Shown here: positions 35,087-44,105 of the stretch, in pieces
Layout: each line of letters opens with the position of its first letter
Position numbering within the stretch: the stretch's first letter is position 1
Position numbers and translations under genes: made by a program
From: Desmonostoc muscorum FACHB-395
GTDB taxonomy: Bacteria; Cyanobacteriota; Cyanobacteriia; Cyanobacteriales; Nostocaceae
Length of the DNA: 64,000 nt
Assembly (NCBI RefSeq): GCF_014698035.1
Contig: NZ_JACJSF010000013.1
Location: 62,001-126,000 of the forward strand
Direction of reading: 5' to 3'
The notes under the pieces: generated by a model
Told to the model about the DNA's origin: nothing
Database searches by the model: none
The model's input: the letters and a program-made list of their open reading frames with translations, nothing else

Positions 35087-36520
35087 TCAGATAGCACTGC
35101 TATACGTCGGTAAACTAATTGTAAATGTACTTCCTTCCCCTAACTTTGATTGGACACTAACACTACCCCCCATACCTTCTACAAGTGTCTTGACAATAGA
35201 TAAACCCAAACCACAACCCCCGGTAGTATGAGAGCGGGATTCATCTACGCGGTAAAATCTTTCAAATATCCGTGCTTGCTGTTGCAAAGGAATTCCATAG
35301 CCTCGATCGCAAACTTGAATAATTGCCCGATCTTCAAGTTGATTTAATTCCAAAACTATCGGTGTATCAGCTTCAGAGTACTTAATAGCATTATCAATCA
35401 AGTTCAATAATACTTGTTTGAGCCGACTGTAATCTGCTTTCACCTCAATTCGATCAACGTTGGACTCGATTTTAATTATGCGATCGCTATATTTTTTTGC
35501 CATAACCACCACTTCTTCAACCAAGTCATTTAGCACATAAGATTTCATTTGAAAATATAAGTAACCATTATCTGCTCGTGCTAAATCAAGTAAATCTTGT
35601 AGCAGACGGATAGTGCGTTCAGCTTCCGATGCCGCAGTTTCTAAAGCTTCTTGTTGGGTTTGTGTTAAATTATTTTGCCTTCGCAAAACGCTTTGCAAAT
35701 AACCATGTACAATGGTTAAAGGTGTACGTAATTCATGAGAAACATTACTCACAAATTCTCGTTCTTGCTTCCAAGATTGAGAGAGACGCGATAACAGCAT
35801 AGTTAAAGTTTGAGCTAATTCTTTAACTTCGCTGGGTGCATTTTCAACCGATAGATGCGATTGTCCTAAATCTTCAGCCGAAATCACAGAAGCCATTTGA
35901 TTTAGCTGGCGTAGAGGTTGCAGAGAACGCTGGATGTAAAATGCGATCGCAGCAGTTAAAATAATAATTGCCAAAACACTAATAATAGTTAAACTCTGCA
36001 CCATTCCCAGAAACATTTTCTGTTCGCGGGTAATATCTTTGACTACAAATACCTCACCCAATAACTTACCCTGCACTTGTACAGAACTACCACATAAAAC
36101 AAAATAGCTTTCGTTGACTTTGTAAACTTGTGGTTTAATCGGCATCTTAGTTAAAGACATTAACTCAGCTACTTTAGTATCGGATACCAAATCTAAAGTG
36201 GCAGATTTTACTAAAATTTTATTATCAGGACTTTTCAACCATAATAAGATGTTGGTATTTGCCAAGTTATTAATAGCCTTTTGCAACCCAGTTTCCGGTT
36301 GCATCATTTCACTATAAATTTGCACATCTTGCGGCAAACGCTTGGCGATTTGTTCTATATTATACTTATGACTATCAACTAATATTTGCTGCATTTTCCA
36401 ACTAGTCCATGTAGCGAGGCTACCTAATACCAAACCTGAGAATGCAGCAATACCAATTGTGAGGCGTGACTGTAAGGAAAATGGGTCTATATTTATCCAA
36501 ACTTTTCTGATTTGCTTCAC
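35087..36520 (-). CDS. membrane sensor histidine kinase with HAMP domain
   Basis: A 477-residue kinase. Membrane segments near residues 20-40 and 178-200 enclose a periplasmic sensor region, then HAMP, HisKA (NVSHELRTPLTIVHGYL, His about 264), an N box (LIDNAIKYSE), G1 CDRGYGIP and G2 GGCGLGLSIVK. No response regulator is adjacent. It converges with the copper genes, its stop codon only a few bases from theirs. Cyanobacterial copper kinases such as CopS have a similar plan, but that link is only positional. Confidence 0.9.
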   Translation of the reverse strand: MKQIRKVWINIDPFSLQSRLTIGIAAFSGLVLGSLATWTSWKMQQILVDSHKYNIEQIAKRLPQDVQIYSEMMQPETGLQKAINNLANTNILLWLKSPDNKILVKSATLDLVSDTKVAELMSLTKMPIKPQVYKVNESYFVLCGSSVQVQGKLLGEVFVVKDITREQKMFLGMVQSLTIISVLAIIILTAAIAFYIQRSLQPLRQLNQMASVISAEDLGQSHLSVENAPSEVKELAQTLTMLLSRLSQSWKQEREFVSNVSHELRTPLTIVHGYLQSVLRRQNNLTQTQQEALETAASEAERTIRLLQDLLDLARADNGYLYFQMKSYVLNDLVEEVVVMAKKYSDRIIKIESNVDRIEVKADYSRLKQVLLNLIDNAIKYSEADTPIVLELNQLEDRAIIQVCDRGYGIPLQQQARIFERFYRVDESRSHTTGGCGLGLSIVKTLVEGMGGSVSVQSKLGEGSTFTISLPTYSSAI

Positions 36521-36782
36521 TTTTCTGGTTACGTTTTAGGTGTTGAATAAAGATATATCAATAAAAAAATCAAAATGCTAAATGTAAAGTTACTATTAAC
36601 TGCTAAATTTTTAGTTACAGATGATTTTAACTTATCTTTGTTGTATACCTACAATGAAAAGTGCAGCCATTCCAGAAAGATTGCAAAAAATTTTTCTTTA
36701 ATCGTCCTCTCAACCCTGCAAATATTTCTCTAATAATAAATTAAATTAATTTACTAGTAATTAAATTAATTTCCGATGAGAA

Positions 36783-36860
36783 TTACCTTAAAATTTTGTA
36801 CTTTCGTATGTCTTCTTGTATGAATACAATGGTTGAAGGTAGCTCTTGCTGTTTAGACAT
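36783..36860 (-). CDS. possible 25-residue small protein with a strong ribosome binding site
   Basis: On the minus strand AGGAGG lies ten bases before an ATG that opens a frame of 25 codons (MSKQQELPSTIVFIQEDIRK and on). The product is hydrophilic with a central IVFI stretch and no recognised motif. The ribosome site is among the best in the window, which is the main support. It may also be the surviving 5' end of a longer gene. It sits in the 496-base gap between the sensor kinase and the secreted protein; the rest of that gap is A/T-rich with no feature. Confidence 0.4.
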   Translation of the reverse strand: MSKQQELPSTIVFIQEDIRKYKILR

Positions 36861-37016
36861 ATTTCTATGTCCTCCTAAATAGAGTAAATATACAGAGATT
36901 CTTGGTATTTTTTTTTAAAATACGCAGGAAATTCCTGAATAGATAATTGTCATAGCTTATTGGTTTTAATTGAACTCCAATAAATGAAAAAGCTCCGGTT
37001 TAGTAGGTGTAGTCAA

Positions 37017-37583
37017 TTAATTGAAGTAGCGAACCGACTGCGAAATTTTGACTGCTTCTTGGGGAGTAACATTACTACAATTAGACAATTCTGGTAATAC
37101 TCCCGTACCAACAAATCTGTAAAAGGGGCCATTTTGTGAACCCAACCACTGCGATAGCAATGTTGGTTGTTTGGCATTACCGTATAATCCTTGCTCCAAG
37201 ACGCTTTTGCCAAATATGGGAGAATTTATCGGGTAACTGCGTGATCCAGAGGGCAAGTCGCCGATACCACCAGATGTTGACTCAATCGCAAAGCATTTAT
37301 CTGCACTTGAATTTTGGTAAACAACTAAGTAACGCAAGCTCTGAACATTTTCACGCCCAGCCTCAACCAATACTTTGTCGGCATGAAAATTTGCGGGTAG
37401 GTAACTTGGTAATGCTATTTTTAACCCTAGCGATCGCAAAACTTTTAACTGAGTCGGTGTTAGTTTTATTACCGAATTGCTTTGTGAAGGTCTTGGTTGA
37501 GCAATTACCGCAGATGTAGAAGCGATAATACAAGCGACAACACAAAAGGAAGCAAAGTTAACTGAGTATTTTAATATATTCAT
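37017..37583 (-). CDS. secreted protein of unknown function
   Basis: A 188-residue protein with a signal peptide (hydrophobic FASFCVVACIIASTSAVIA, cleavage near AQP). The mature part starts with a LTPTQLKVLRSLGLKIALPSYLP segment and has two cysteines that might form a disulfide. No family recognised. It is preceded by the ATP-grasp fragment on the other strand, so it seems to be a single-gene unit. Confidence 0.65.
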   Translation of the reverse strand: MNILKYSVNFASFCVVACIIASTSAVIAQPRPSQSNSVIKLTPTQLKVLRSLGLKIALPSYLPANFHADKVLVEAGRENVQSLRYLVVYQNSSADKCFAIESTSGGIGDLPSGSRSYPINSPIFGKSVLEQGLYGNAKQPTLLSQWLGSQNGPFYRFVGTGVLPELSNCSNVTPQEAVKISQSVRYFN

Positions 37584-37611
37584 GGTTAATAATCATACTT
37601 AAAAATTTTGA

Positions 37612-37800
37612 AAAAGTGCAAATTTCTTGATTTATCAATCTGGTAAAGCAGCAAAAGTTTTACCAGATGACGAAGTTCCAGAGATCCTTAAAGAATGTGC
37701 AAAACGGATTGGAAGTCAATTCTTTTCTGTAGATGTAATAGAGAGTAAAGATGGAACTAAGCGGATCGTAGAAATTGCTGATGGGCAGCTGTTTTACTAA
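37612..37800 (+). pseudogene. C-terminal remnant of an ATP-grasp domain protein
   Basis: From 37612 the frame has no start codon and ends at TAA 37798-37800. The last 58 codons include ILKECAKRIGSQFFSVDVIE, KRIVEIADGQLF and nothing beyond. The pattern [FY]F[ST]VDV...G...IVEI.DGQ is the metal-binding end of ATP-grasp proteins (DUF4343-like group). The ATP-binding N-terminal part is absent, so this is a gene remnant. Confidence 0.65.
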
Positions 37801-37828
37801 ACTTTGGGTGGGTTAACAGGTAAGCGCA

Positions 37829-39811
37829 TCAATTATCTGTCGCCACCCAAGCGCGTAAAACCTCTGCTACTGTCCACGCTTGAGCAATACATCCCCGTGG
37901 AGTCATCGGGGCATCACCATCAAAAATTTCACTGAGACTACCAAGACCGTGTGTAGTAAGATGATTAGCCATTGGTTCCAAAAATTGACGAGCCTGCTCA
38001 GGGTTTTTGTAGACGCGCAGGTGTGCTAGAACGAACGGCCCCAATAACCAACCCCAAACTGTCCCCTGATGGTAAGCGCCATCACGTTGATACTGATTAC
38101 CACCGTATTTATCCTGATATTGAGGATGATCAGGTGCTAGCGATCGCAATCCATGAGAAGTCAGCAGCCTTCTTCCGCAAACTTCCACTACACTTCTTTG
38201 CTGGGCAGATGTTAGGGGACTTTCTAGCAATGAAACGGCAAATATTTGGTTAGGTCGCAATGCTGCATCATCACCATCAGGACTGTCTAGAACGTCATAG
38301 CAATAACCTGTCTCGTCATTCCAGAAACGAGAAAATCTATACTTAGCCCGGTCTGCCATTGCCTCATATTCTTGGTGTGGTTTACCAAGGTGACGGGCAA
38401 ACTTTGCCATTGTCCTTAAAGCATTATACCAGAGGGCATTAACTTCAATCGGTTTGCCAATTCGGGGCGTAACTACCCAATCATCAACTTTGGCATCCAT
38501 CCAGGTCAGTTGTACACCTGCAACGCCTGCAAACAGTAAGCCATCGGCCGGATCGAGATGGATGTTGTAGCGTGTACCGCGACAGTGCCAATCAATGATG
38601 TCTGCAAGTATGGGAAAGAGTTCACCAAGCAAAGTATCATCGTCCGTAGCGCTGTAGTAGGCGCGGACTGCTTCAAAGTACCAGAGAGTGGCATCGACAG
38701 TATTATATTCTGGTTGATCGCCCGCATCGGGAAAGCGATTTGGCAACATTCCTTGGTCTACGTATCTGGCAAAAGTGCGAAGAATTGAGCGTGCTACCTC
38801 TGGGCGACCAGTGGAAATTGTCAAACCAGGTAGACTAATCATGGTGTCGCGTCCCCAGTCGCTAAACCAGTGATAACCAGCGATGATAGTCTTACCGTAG
38901 GGGTCTTCTGGCATTGGACGGTCAACAATAAACTGGTCAGCAGCTAGTATTAGTTGCTTGATCCAGATAGGTGATTCCTTCGTCTTGAGGGGTTGATTAG
39001 TTTTCCAAATTCCTGTTAGCTTCTGCTCTTGAGCGCGACGTAACTTAAGTGCAGCCTCGGCATTGAGATTTGCTTGCTTTTCTGTGCTGGCTACAAATGC
39101 AAGAGCTTCCCCAGGATTCAGTGTAACTTCAAAAGTCGCAGCGTGGAGATGGTCTTCTCTATCTCTCAATCCCCGATAGCGCTCAACAGCCAAGTCAAAG
39201 CCATAATACCAATTGTCGGCAACAGATGCGCTACCACCATCACTCAATAAATACACTGGCGCAGCATCTGGATAAGCAGTTACACAAATCCCTTGTTCGA
39301 CTTCCTCAATAGACATCTTCCAGCCATTACTTTGGGTATCGCTGTGATAATCGCGGTAGTTGACCATTACTTTGAGGGTCAACTTCAGAGGTTGCGTGGC
39401 ACGACGCAAAGTATATTGCACATAAGTTGTATTAACACCTTGTTGCATCCACACCCGTTTTTCTAACAAGGCATCGGCAACAGCAAAACGCCATAAGGGA
39501 ATTGTACCTTCCAGAGAAAAACGTTCAATATTTTGATAACCGTGAGGGCTGACAGTCCCATCAGCCCAACGATTGGTGTCTAGAGAATAAGAGCGATTGT
39601 CATACAGGATAGTTTCATCTAGTTTTGCTAGCAGTAAGGTACGACCTAAAGGTGGTTTCAACGCTGCTACCAATAGTCCGTGATAGCGGCGCGTCAATAA
39701 ACCAGCCACAGTTCCAGAAGCATAACCACCAATACCATTAGTAACTAACCATTCGCGTGACTCTGCCGTGTCAAGATTGCCGCAGATTTCCCGCCCAAAT
39801 TCTATACACAT
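37829..39811 (-). CDS. amylo-alpha-1,6-glucosidase / glycogen-debranching-enzyme family protein
   Basis: A 660-residue protein. The N-terminal domain starts with EFGREICGNLDTAESREWLVTNGIGGYASGT, typical of archaeal and cyanobacterial GDE-type enzymes. The C-terminal alpha/alpha-barrel (GH133-like) has DQFIVDRP, GYHWFSDWGRDTMISLPGL, YNTVDATLWYFEAV and, near the end, YHQGTVWGWLLGPFV. It hydrolyses alpha-1,6 branches by family precedent. It is 24 bases upstream (on the minus strand) of the ATP-grasp remnant region and stands alone. Confidence 0.9.
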   Translation of the reverse strand: MCIEFGREICGNLDTAESREWLVTNGIGGYASGTVAGLLTRRYHGLLVAALKPPLGRTLLLAKLDETILYDNRSYSLDTNRWADGTVSPHGYQNIERFSLEGTIPLWRFAVADALLEKRVWMQQGVNTTYVQYTLRRATQPLKLTLKVMVNYRDYHSDTQSNGWKMSIEEVEQGICVTAYPDAAPVYLLSDGGSASVADNWYYGFDLAVERYRGLRDREDHLHAATFEVTLNPGEALAFVASTEKQANLNAEAALKLRRAQEQKLTGIWKTNQPLKTKESPIWIKQLILAADQFIVDRPMPEDPYGKTIIAGYHWFSDWGRDTMISLPGLTISTGRPEVARSILRTFARYVDQGMLPNRFPDAGDQPEYNTVDATLWYFEAVRAYYSATDDDTLLGELFPILADIIDWHCRGTRYNIHLDPADGLLFAGVAGVQLTWMDAKVDDWVVTPRIGKPIEVNALWYNALRTMAKFARHLGKPHQEYEAMADRAKYRFSRFWNDETGYCYDVLDSPDGDDAALRPNQIFAVSLLESPLTSAQQRSVVEVCGRRLLTSHGLRSLAPDHPQYQDKYGGNQYQRDGAYHQGTVWGWLLGPFVLAHLRVYKNPEQARQFLEPMANHLTTHGLGSLSEIFDGDAPMTPRGCIAQAWTVAEVLRAWVATDN

Positions 39812-40017
39812 AAGTCAACACTTTTTCTTGGGAGCAATATTTGGATTATGGATTATGAATCCTCTAGTGTGCTGAGAATGGTATAAAGAGTTCTAAAATC
39901 TTAACTGGCGATCGCGGTTAAATAAAATACATTGTATTGGGTAATATTAAATACAGGTATCCTTGGTAAGACATTTCTGCAAGTAGAAGCTAAAATGCCT
40001 CTAAACGATTCTTTAAC

Positions 40018-40500
40018 GTGATTGCGGAAGCACCCACCCTCAAGGAAATAGAGAGCGCAAACTATAATATTTTACTCATTGCCAGCGAATTTTCAAATCA
40101 AAAGAGGAAGAATAGAGTGTTGAAAGATGTTGAACGTTATATTCCTTCAGAGGAAAAATATTTAGAGGCATTCCACTCAATTTATGAAGAATTGACTCCG
40201 GGACACAAAGCTATCTTGAATAAGTTGTATCAGCATTGTTACTTTATGGAAGATAATCGCAGATTACGCACTTGGGAGTTATCTGAAGCGGCGGGATATG
40301 ATGGTGACTCTTCTGGCCAAATTGGTCATGTAGGTGGAAAGTTCTGCCAATTTTTTGGAGTAAAAGATGATGAATTTGGGCAACCGGCACTTGCAATAAT
40401 TAGTTGGTTTGCAGATGAAACAAATGGGCATTGGTACATTGAGCTAATTCCTGAAGCAGCTAGAGCATTTAAGCGTTTTCATATTGAAAGATTAGCTTAG
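40018..40500 (+). CDS. conserved-type protein of unknown function, possible winged helix
   Basis: A 160-residue protein starting with GTG at 40018. No family is recognised. An N-terminal charged helical part precedes LTPGHKAILNKLYQHC and LRTWELSEAAGYDGDSSGQI, which look like successive helices of a winged-helix DNA-binding domain, and a C-terminal half (FGQPALAIISWFADETNGHWYIEL) that could be a small beta domain. There is no signal peptide or membrane segment. It is separate from neighbours on the opposite strand. Confidence 0.6.
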   Translation: MIAEAPTLKEIESANYNILLIASEFSNQKRKNRVLKDVERYIPSEEKYLEAFHSIYEELTPGHKAILNKLYQHCYFMEDNRRLRTWELSEAAGYDGDSSGQIGHVGGKFCQFFGVKDDEFGQPALAIISWFADETNGHWYIELIPEAARAFKRFHIERLA

Positions 40501-40575
40501 TTAGCGATCGCTCCTCTGAGACTTTCTCGCACTTTTGTTTGGTGTCTAACTGCGATCGCTTGTAGTTATATTACC

Positions 40576-41073
40576 TTATACCTGCAAAGATGCAGCAGAC
40601 GGCGGAATAATTTCAAGACCGTATTTTGAAGCAGCCGCCACCGCTTTTTCCATATCTGCGGGACTAACGCTAGGTAATTGCATTCTCTCTGAGACTGGCA
40701 CACCTACTTCCATAAAAAACTTCTCTAGCCCTGCTGGTGTGAACCAACAAAGTAATTTTGCTGGCTTTGTACCGATATTTGAAAACCTGTGGAGTTGACC
40801 TTTGGGAGAGTGGAAAAAAGTTCCAGGAGTTGCTAATATAATTTGCTCATCAAGCTGAAATTCCAATTCTCCCTCTTGAATATAAAAAGCTTCGTCTTCG
40901 TGACTATGAATGTGGGGAGGTGTACCGTTTTGTGGTTGAACGGTAATCTCAACTAGAGCATAAGCTTGACCAGTTTCTTCACCCACTGCCTTAAAAGTAT
41001 ACAAATCCCCAAGCACCCAGTATGAAGAACCTTGTCCCGGTTGCTGTAATATTCCTTGTAGATTGACTGTCAT
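40576..41073 (-). CDS. cupin-domain protein
   Basis: A 165-residue single cupin. The metal-binding motif is PHIHSHEDEAFYIQEGELEF (cupin 1: H-x-H then E), with the second motif around HSPKGQLHRFSNIG. Likely a small-molecule dioxygenase, isomerase or binding protein; the substrate is unknown. The gene stands alone with a repeat-rich leader region. Confidence 0.82.
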   Translation of the reverse strand: MTVNLQGILQQPGQGSSYWVLGDLYTFKAVGEETGQAYALVEITVQPQNGTPPHIHSHEDEAFYIQEGELEFQLDEQIILATPGTFFHSPKGQLHRFSNIGTKPAKLLCWFTPAGLEKFFMEVGVPVSERMQLPSVSPADMEKAVAAASKYGLEIIPPSAASLQV

Positions 41074-41647
41074 AGTTATTCCCTTTTGAGATGTTTTCTA
41101 TTACAAATTTCTCATAAAAATCTAATTTTCCAGTCTTTAAAGCTTTGACCCCGGCGACTGTTCGAGTTCTGTCTAGAAGATTGTTGTAGTGACCCATGCT
41201 ACAAAGCGGTCTATAATGACCAAGGTTGGGACGGTCTACTACTATTTCTAAGATACAAGGTTGGGTGCAGCGATAGCATAATCCAACATAAATAAGGTGG
41301 TAATGTTGGGTTTCGTTCCTCAACCAAACCTACGCAGCTTAAGGTTTTATATCGCTAAGTGAACCGTATTGGATTTTAAGACCATTTCGTGGTTGGAATT
41401 TCAACTGCGTTCATTCTCAAGATTAAATTCTGTCAACTAGTATATTTACTTAGTCAATTTTGTCATATAGTAACCAAATAAATATACTTTCATTAATTAG
41501 ATTATAAGTATATTTATTTAAGTAATGCTTATGTTTAAAACAGTACAATAATGAATTAAAAAATCAAACTTAAGTAATGACGATTATTGATTACAAGTAC
41601 TAACCTGTGAATATAGAAATTTATGAAAATAGCAAAAAATAGGTAAC
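41074..41647. repeat. gap with an 'AACCCAACAT' palindromic repeat
   Basis: 41248-41335 (AGGTTGGGTGCAGCGATAGC to CCAAACCTACG, with AATAAGGTGGTAATGTTGGG inside) is a copy of the repeat also seen at 54233-54312. The remainder up to the epimerase is strongly A/T-rich. Nothing coding is seen. Confidence 0.6.
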
Positions 41648-42595
41648 ATGGCTAAAATTATCGTTACTGGAGCAGCCGGCTTTATTGGTTCTCACCTTGT
41701 AGACATCTTGCTACAACAAGGGGAAGAAGTAATTGGGATTGATGAATTCAATGATTATTACGATCCTATGTTAAAGCGTAAGAATGTTGCACACTTACAT
41801 AGCTCACCTGGCTTTACATTAATCGAAGCAGATATTCAGTTTTTAGATTGGCAGGAACTCTTAAAAGATGTTGATGTCGTTTACCATCAAGCAGCACAAG
41901 CAGGTGTTAGGGCAAGCTGGGGTAAGGCTTTTCGAGGTTACACAGAACGAAATATTAATGCTACGCAAGTTCTGCTAGAAGCGGCTAAAGATGCAAAACA
42001 ATTGAAAAGATTAGTGTTTGCTTCTTCGTCAAGTGTATATGGTGATGCAGAGACTTTACCCACTCACGAAGGAATTTGTCCTGAACCTGTTTCTCCTTAC
42101 GGCATTACTAAACTAGCGGCTGAAACTTTGTGCAGACTGTATTACAAAAACTTTGGTGTGCCATCTGTATCATTGCGGTATTTCACAGTCTATGGGCCTA
42201 AACAACGCCCAGATATGGCATTTCATAAGTTCTTTAAATCCATTTTGCAGGATGAAGCGATTCCTATTTACGGTGATGGACAGCAAACGCGGGAGTTTAC
42301 ATTTGTTGGTGATATCGTCGCCGCCAATTTAGCGGCTGCCTCCACACCCCAAGCAGTGGGAGAAATTTTTAATATCGGTGGTGGTAGCAGGGTGGTTTTA
42401 GCAGAAGTCTTAGATACGATTGAAGAAATCGTTGGGAAACCAATCAAAAGAAACCACATAGAAAAAGCGATGGGAGATGCACGCCACACTGCTGCTGATG
42501 TATCTAAAGCACAGAAAATTCTGGGATATCAGCCACAAGTCTCTCTAAGAGAGGGTTTAACGCAGGAATGGCAGTGGATTAAGTCGTTGTATTAA
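41648..42595 (+). CDS. NAD-dependent sugar-nucleotide epimerase (GalE/UDP-glucuronate-epimerase-like)
   Basis: A 315-residue extended SDR. Cofactor motif TGAAGFIGSH (7-16), SSSSVYG before the active site, and Tyr151/Lys155 in SPYGITK. Close similarity to the UDP-glucose/UDP-glucuronate 4-epimerase group is judged from FNDYYDPMLKRKN and SLRYFTVYGPKQRPDMA. AGGTAAC is just upstream of the ATG. It probably feeds exopolysaccharide or lipopolysaccharide synthesis, but no glycosyltransferase is adjacent. Confidence 0.88.
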   Translation: MAKIIVTGAAGFIGSHLVDILLQQGEEVIGIDEFNDYYDPMLKRKNVAHLHSSPGFTLIEADIQFLDWQELLKDVDVVYHQAAQAGVRASWGKAFRGYTERNINATQVLLEAAKDAKQLKRLVFASSSSVYGDAETLPTHEGICPEPVSPYGITKLAAETLCRLYYKNFGVPSVSLRYFTVYGPKQRPDMAFHKFFKSILQDEAIPIYGDGQQTREFTFVGDIVAANLAAASTPQAVGEIFNIGGGSRVVLAEVLDTIEEIVGKPIKRNHIEKAMGDARHTAADVSKAQKILGYQPQVSLREGLTQEWQWIKSLY

Positions 42596-42606
42596 AGGGT
42601 ATGGGG

Positions 42607-42756
42607 GAATGGCACTAAGAAAAGCTGAAACCTGGTCAGGGCAGGGTGTGGGAGGACGGGGAAGAAGTCTTACCCCCACACTCCCCACACTCCCCACACA
42701 GCCCACACTCAAAAAGCAAGTTATATCAGGGCTTTGCGATTAACTTAGTGCCATTC
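42607..42756. repeat. palindromic element with GAATGGCACTAAG ends
   Basis: GAATGGCACTAAG (42607-42619) and its exact reverse complement (42744-42756) bound a centre with GTGTGGGAGGACGGGGAAGA and TTACCCCCACACTCCCCAC. The same centre occurs at 56065-56135. Both ends and centre can fold; no coding capacity. The rest of the gap to modA (to 42992) holds fragments of other repeat families. Confidence 0.72.
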
Positions 42757-42992
42757 GGGTATGGGGCATTGGTTATTTTCCTTTAAGACTTACGTACAAA
42801 ATATCCCCCAACCCTTTTAAAAAGGGTTAGGGGGATCTAAAAGTGCCTCAAGTCACAGCGAAACACTTATAGGACTTACGCAAAATATCTCTCAAACTCT
42901 TATTTCTCCGTGTCCTCTGCGCCTCTGTGGTTAGTTATTCCGTAACTCTTGCGTAAGTCCTAACTTATTCAAATGAACTCTTAAGCTTCTTG

Positions 42993-43787
42993 CTAACTTA
43001 CAAGAAACCCATATTTTTTGAGTACTGTCTTGGCTTCACTGCCAGATAAAAATTGGATAAACTCTTTGGCTGCTGGAATATTTTTACTGCTTTTAATTAC
43101 TGCCATTGGATAGACAATTGGTGAGTGAAACTTATCGTCAGCAGCAACTACGACTTTTACCTTGTTGGAAATTTTGGCATCAGTAGCATAAACTAAACCC
43201 GCTTCAGCGTTACCACTTTCTACTGCTGCCAAAACTTGACGCACGTTGTTAGCAAAGACTAATTTGGGCTTTACCTGATTATAAAGTTTCAATTTCTTTA
43301 AGACTTGCTCCCCATATTGACCGGCGGGTACACTTCTGGGTTCACCGATCGCAATTTTTTTAATCTTACTATCTGTTAAATTGTAGAAACTAGTGATGCC
43401 AACAACATCCTGAGCCACAATCAAGACTAGACGGTTATTTGCCAAGTTAGCACGGCTACCTGTTACCAAAAGTCCTTTTTGTTCTAGGGCATCCACTTGC
43501 TTTTTGCCAGCAGAAATAAAGATATCTGCTGGGGCACCTTGCTCAATCTGTTGTTGCAAGGCACCAGAAGCCCCAAAATTATAATTAATGTTGACATCTG
43601 ATTTACTTTGTTGGTACAGAGGCTTAATTTCTTCTAGTGCCTCTTTTAAGCTGGCGGCTGCGGAGACGAGGATAGTGCTGTTTGATTGCGCTATTACCGG
43701 AGAAGGATTAACTAACGGTAAACCAATTGCCAGGAGCAAACCAGCAACTGCTATACCCAATAAGCCAAAAATTTGTCTTCTTTTCAT
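42993..43787 (-). CDS. modA: molybdate-type ABC transporter substrate-binding protein
   Basis: A 264-residue periplasmic protein with a signal sequence (MKRRQIFGLLGIAVAGLL) and the ModA pattern: ILVSAAASLKEALEEI, NFGASGALQQQIEQGAPADIFISA, GEPRSVPAGQYGEQVL, and AGLVYATDA. Molybdate is the family ligand; tungstate cannot be excluded. The permease/ATPase (modB/C) genes are not in the window. Confidence 0.9.
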   Translation of the reverse strand: MKRRQIFGLLGIAVAGLLLAIGLPLVNPSPVIAQSNSTILVSAAASLKEALEEIKPLYQQSKSDVNINYNFGASGALQQQIEQGAPADIFISAGKKQVDALEQKGLLVTGSRANLANNRLVLIVAQDVVGITSFYNLTDSKIKKIAIGEPRSVPAGQYGEQVLKKLKLYNQVKPKLVFANNVRQVLAAVESGNAEAGLVYATDAKISNKVKVVVAADDKFHSPIVYPMAVIKSSKNIPAAKEFIQFLSGSEAKTVLKKYGFLVS

Positions 43788-44105
43788 AGAAAAGGCGTTT
43801 GAGAAATTTCTTCCATAAAACTGATGCTAGGTAAAATAATACCAAACATACCAACATATAACCAACTATATCGGTAATTACTTTTTCCCTAAGCCTTCTA
43901 GATGAATTAACTCATAAGCCAGAATCTGGCAACTCAAAGGCATCCGTAATTGCAAAACTGCATTCTGAGAAAGGGCGAATCATACCCCTCTAGGAGGAAT
44001 TTTATATTTTACAGTTAAAAACTGCTGAAAGATCGCGGTAAGCTAGTTGGAATTATCACTGAATTGTGTCAATAAATTGTCAAATTAACTGCTCAGTTTT
44101 CTGGG
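43788..44105. other. gap between modA and the radical SAM gene
   Basis: The gap between two divergent genes must hold both promoters, but no recognisable operator was found. TAGGAGGAATTTTATATTTT near 43991 looks like a ribosome site, but no ATG-initiated frame follows it. Confidence 0.4.

Noticed and set aside
35087-36520. Naming the sensor kinase CopS
   Set aside because: Only position next to the copper genes supports it; no copper-binding motif was identified in the sensor region and no copR is adjacent.
36783-37800. Graspetide (microviridin-type) cluster from the small frame and the ATP-grasp remnant
   Set aside because: The remnant is of the DUF4343-like ATP-grasp type, has no start, and the 25-residue frame lacks a recognisable core or leader motif.
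40991-41323. 110-codon minus-strand frame overlapping the cupin start
   Set aside because: Overlaps the better-supported cupin gene in another frame and is built from the palindromic repeat at 41248-41335.
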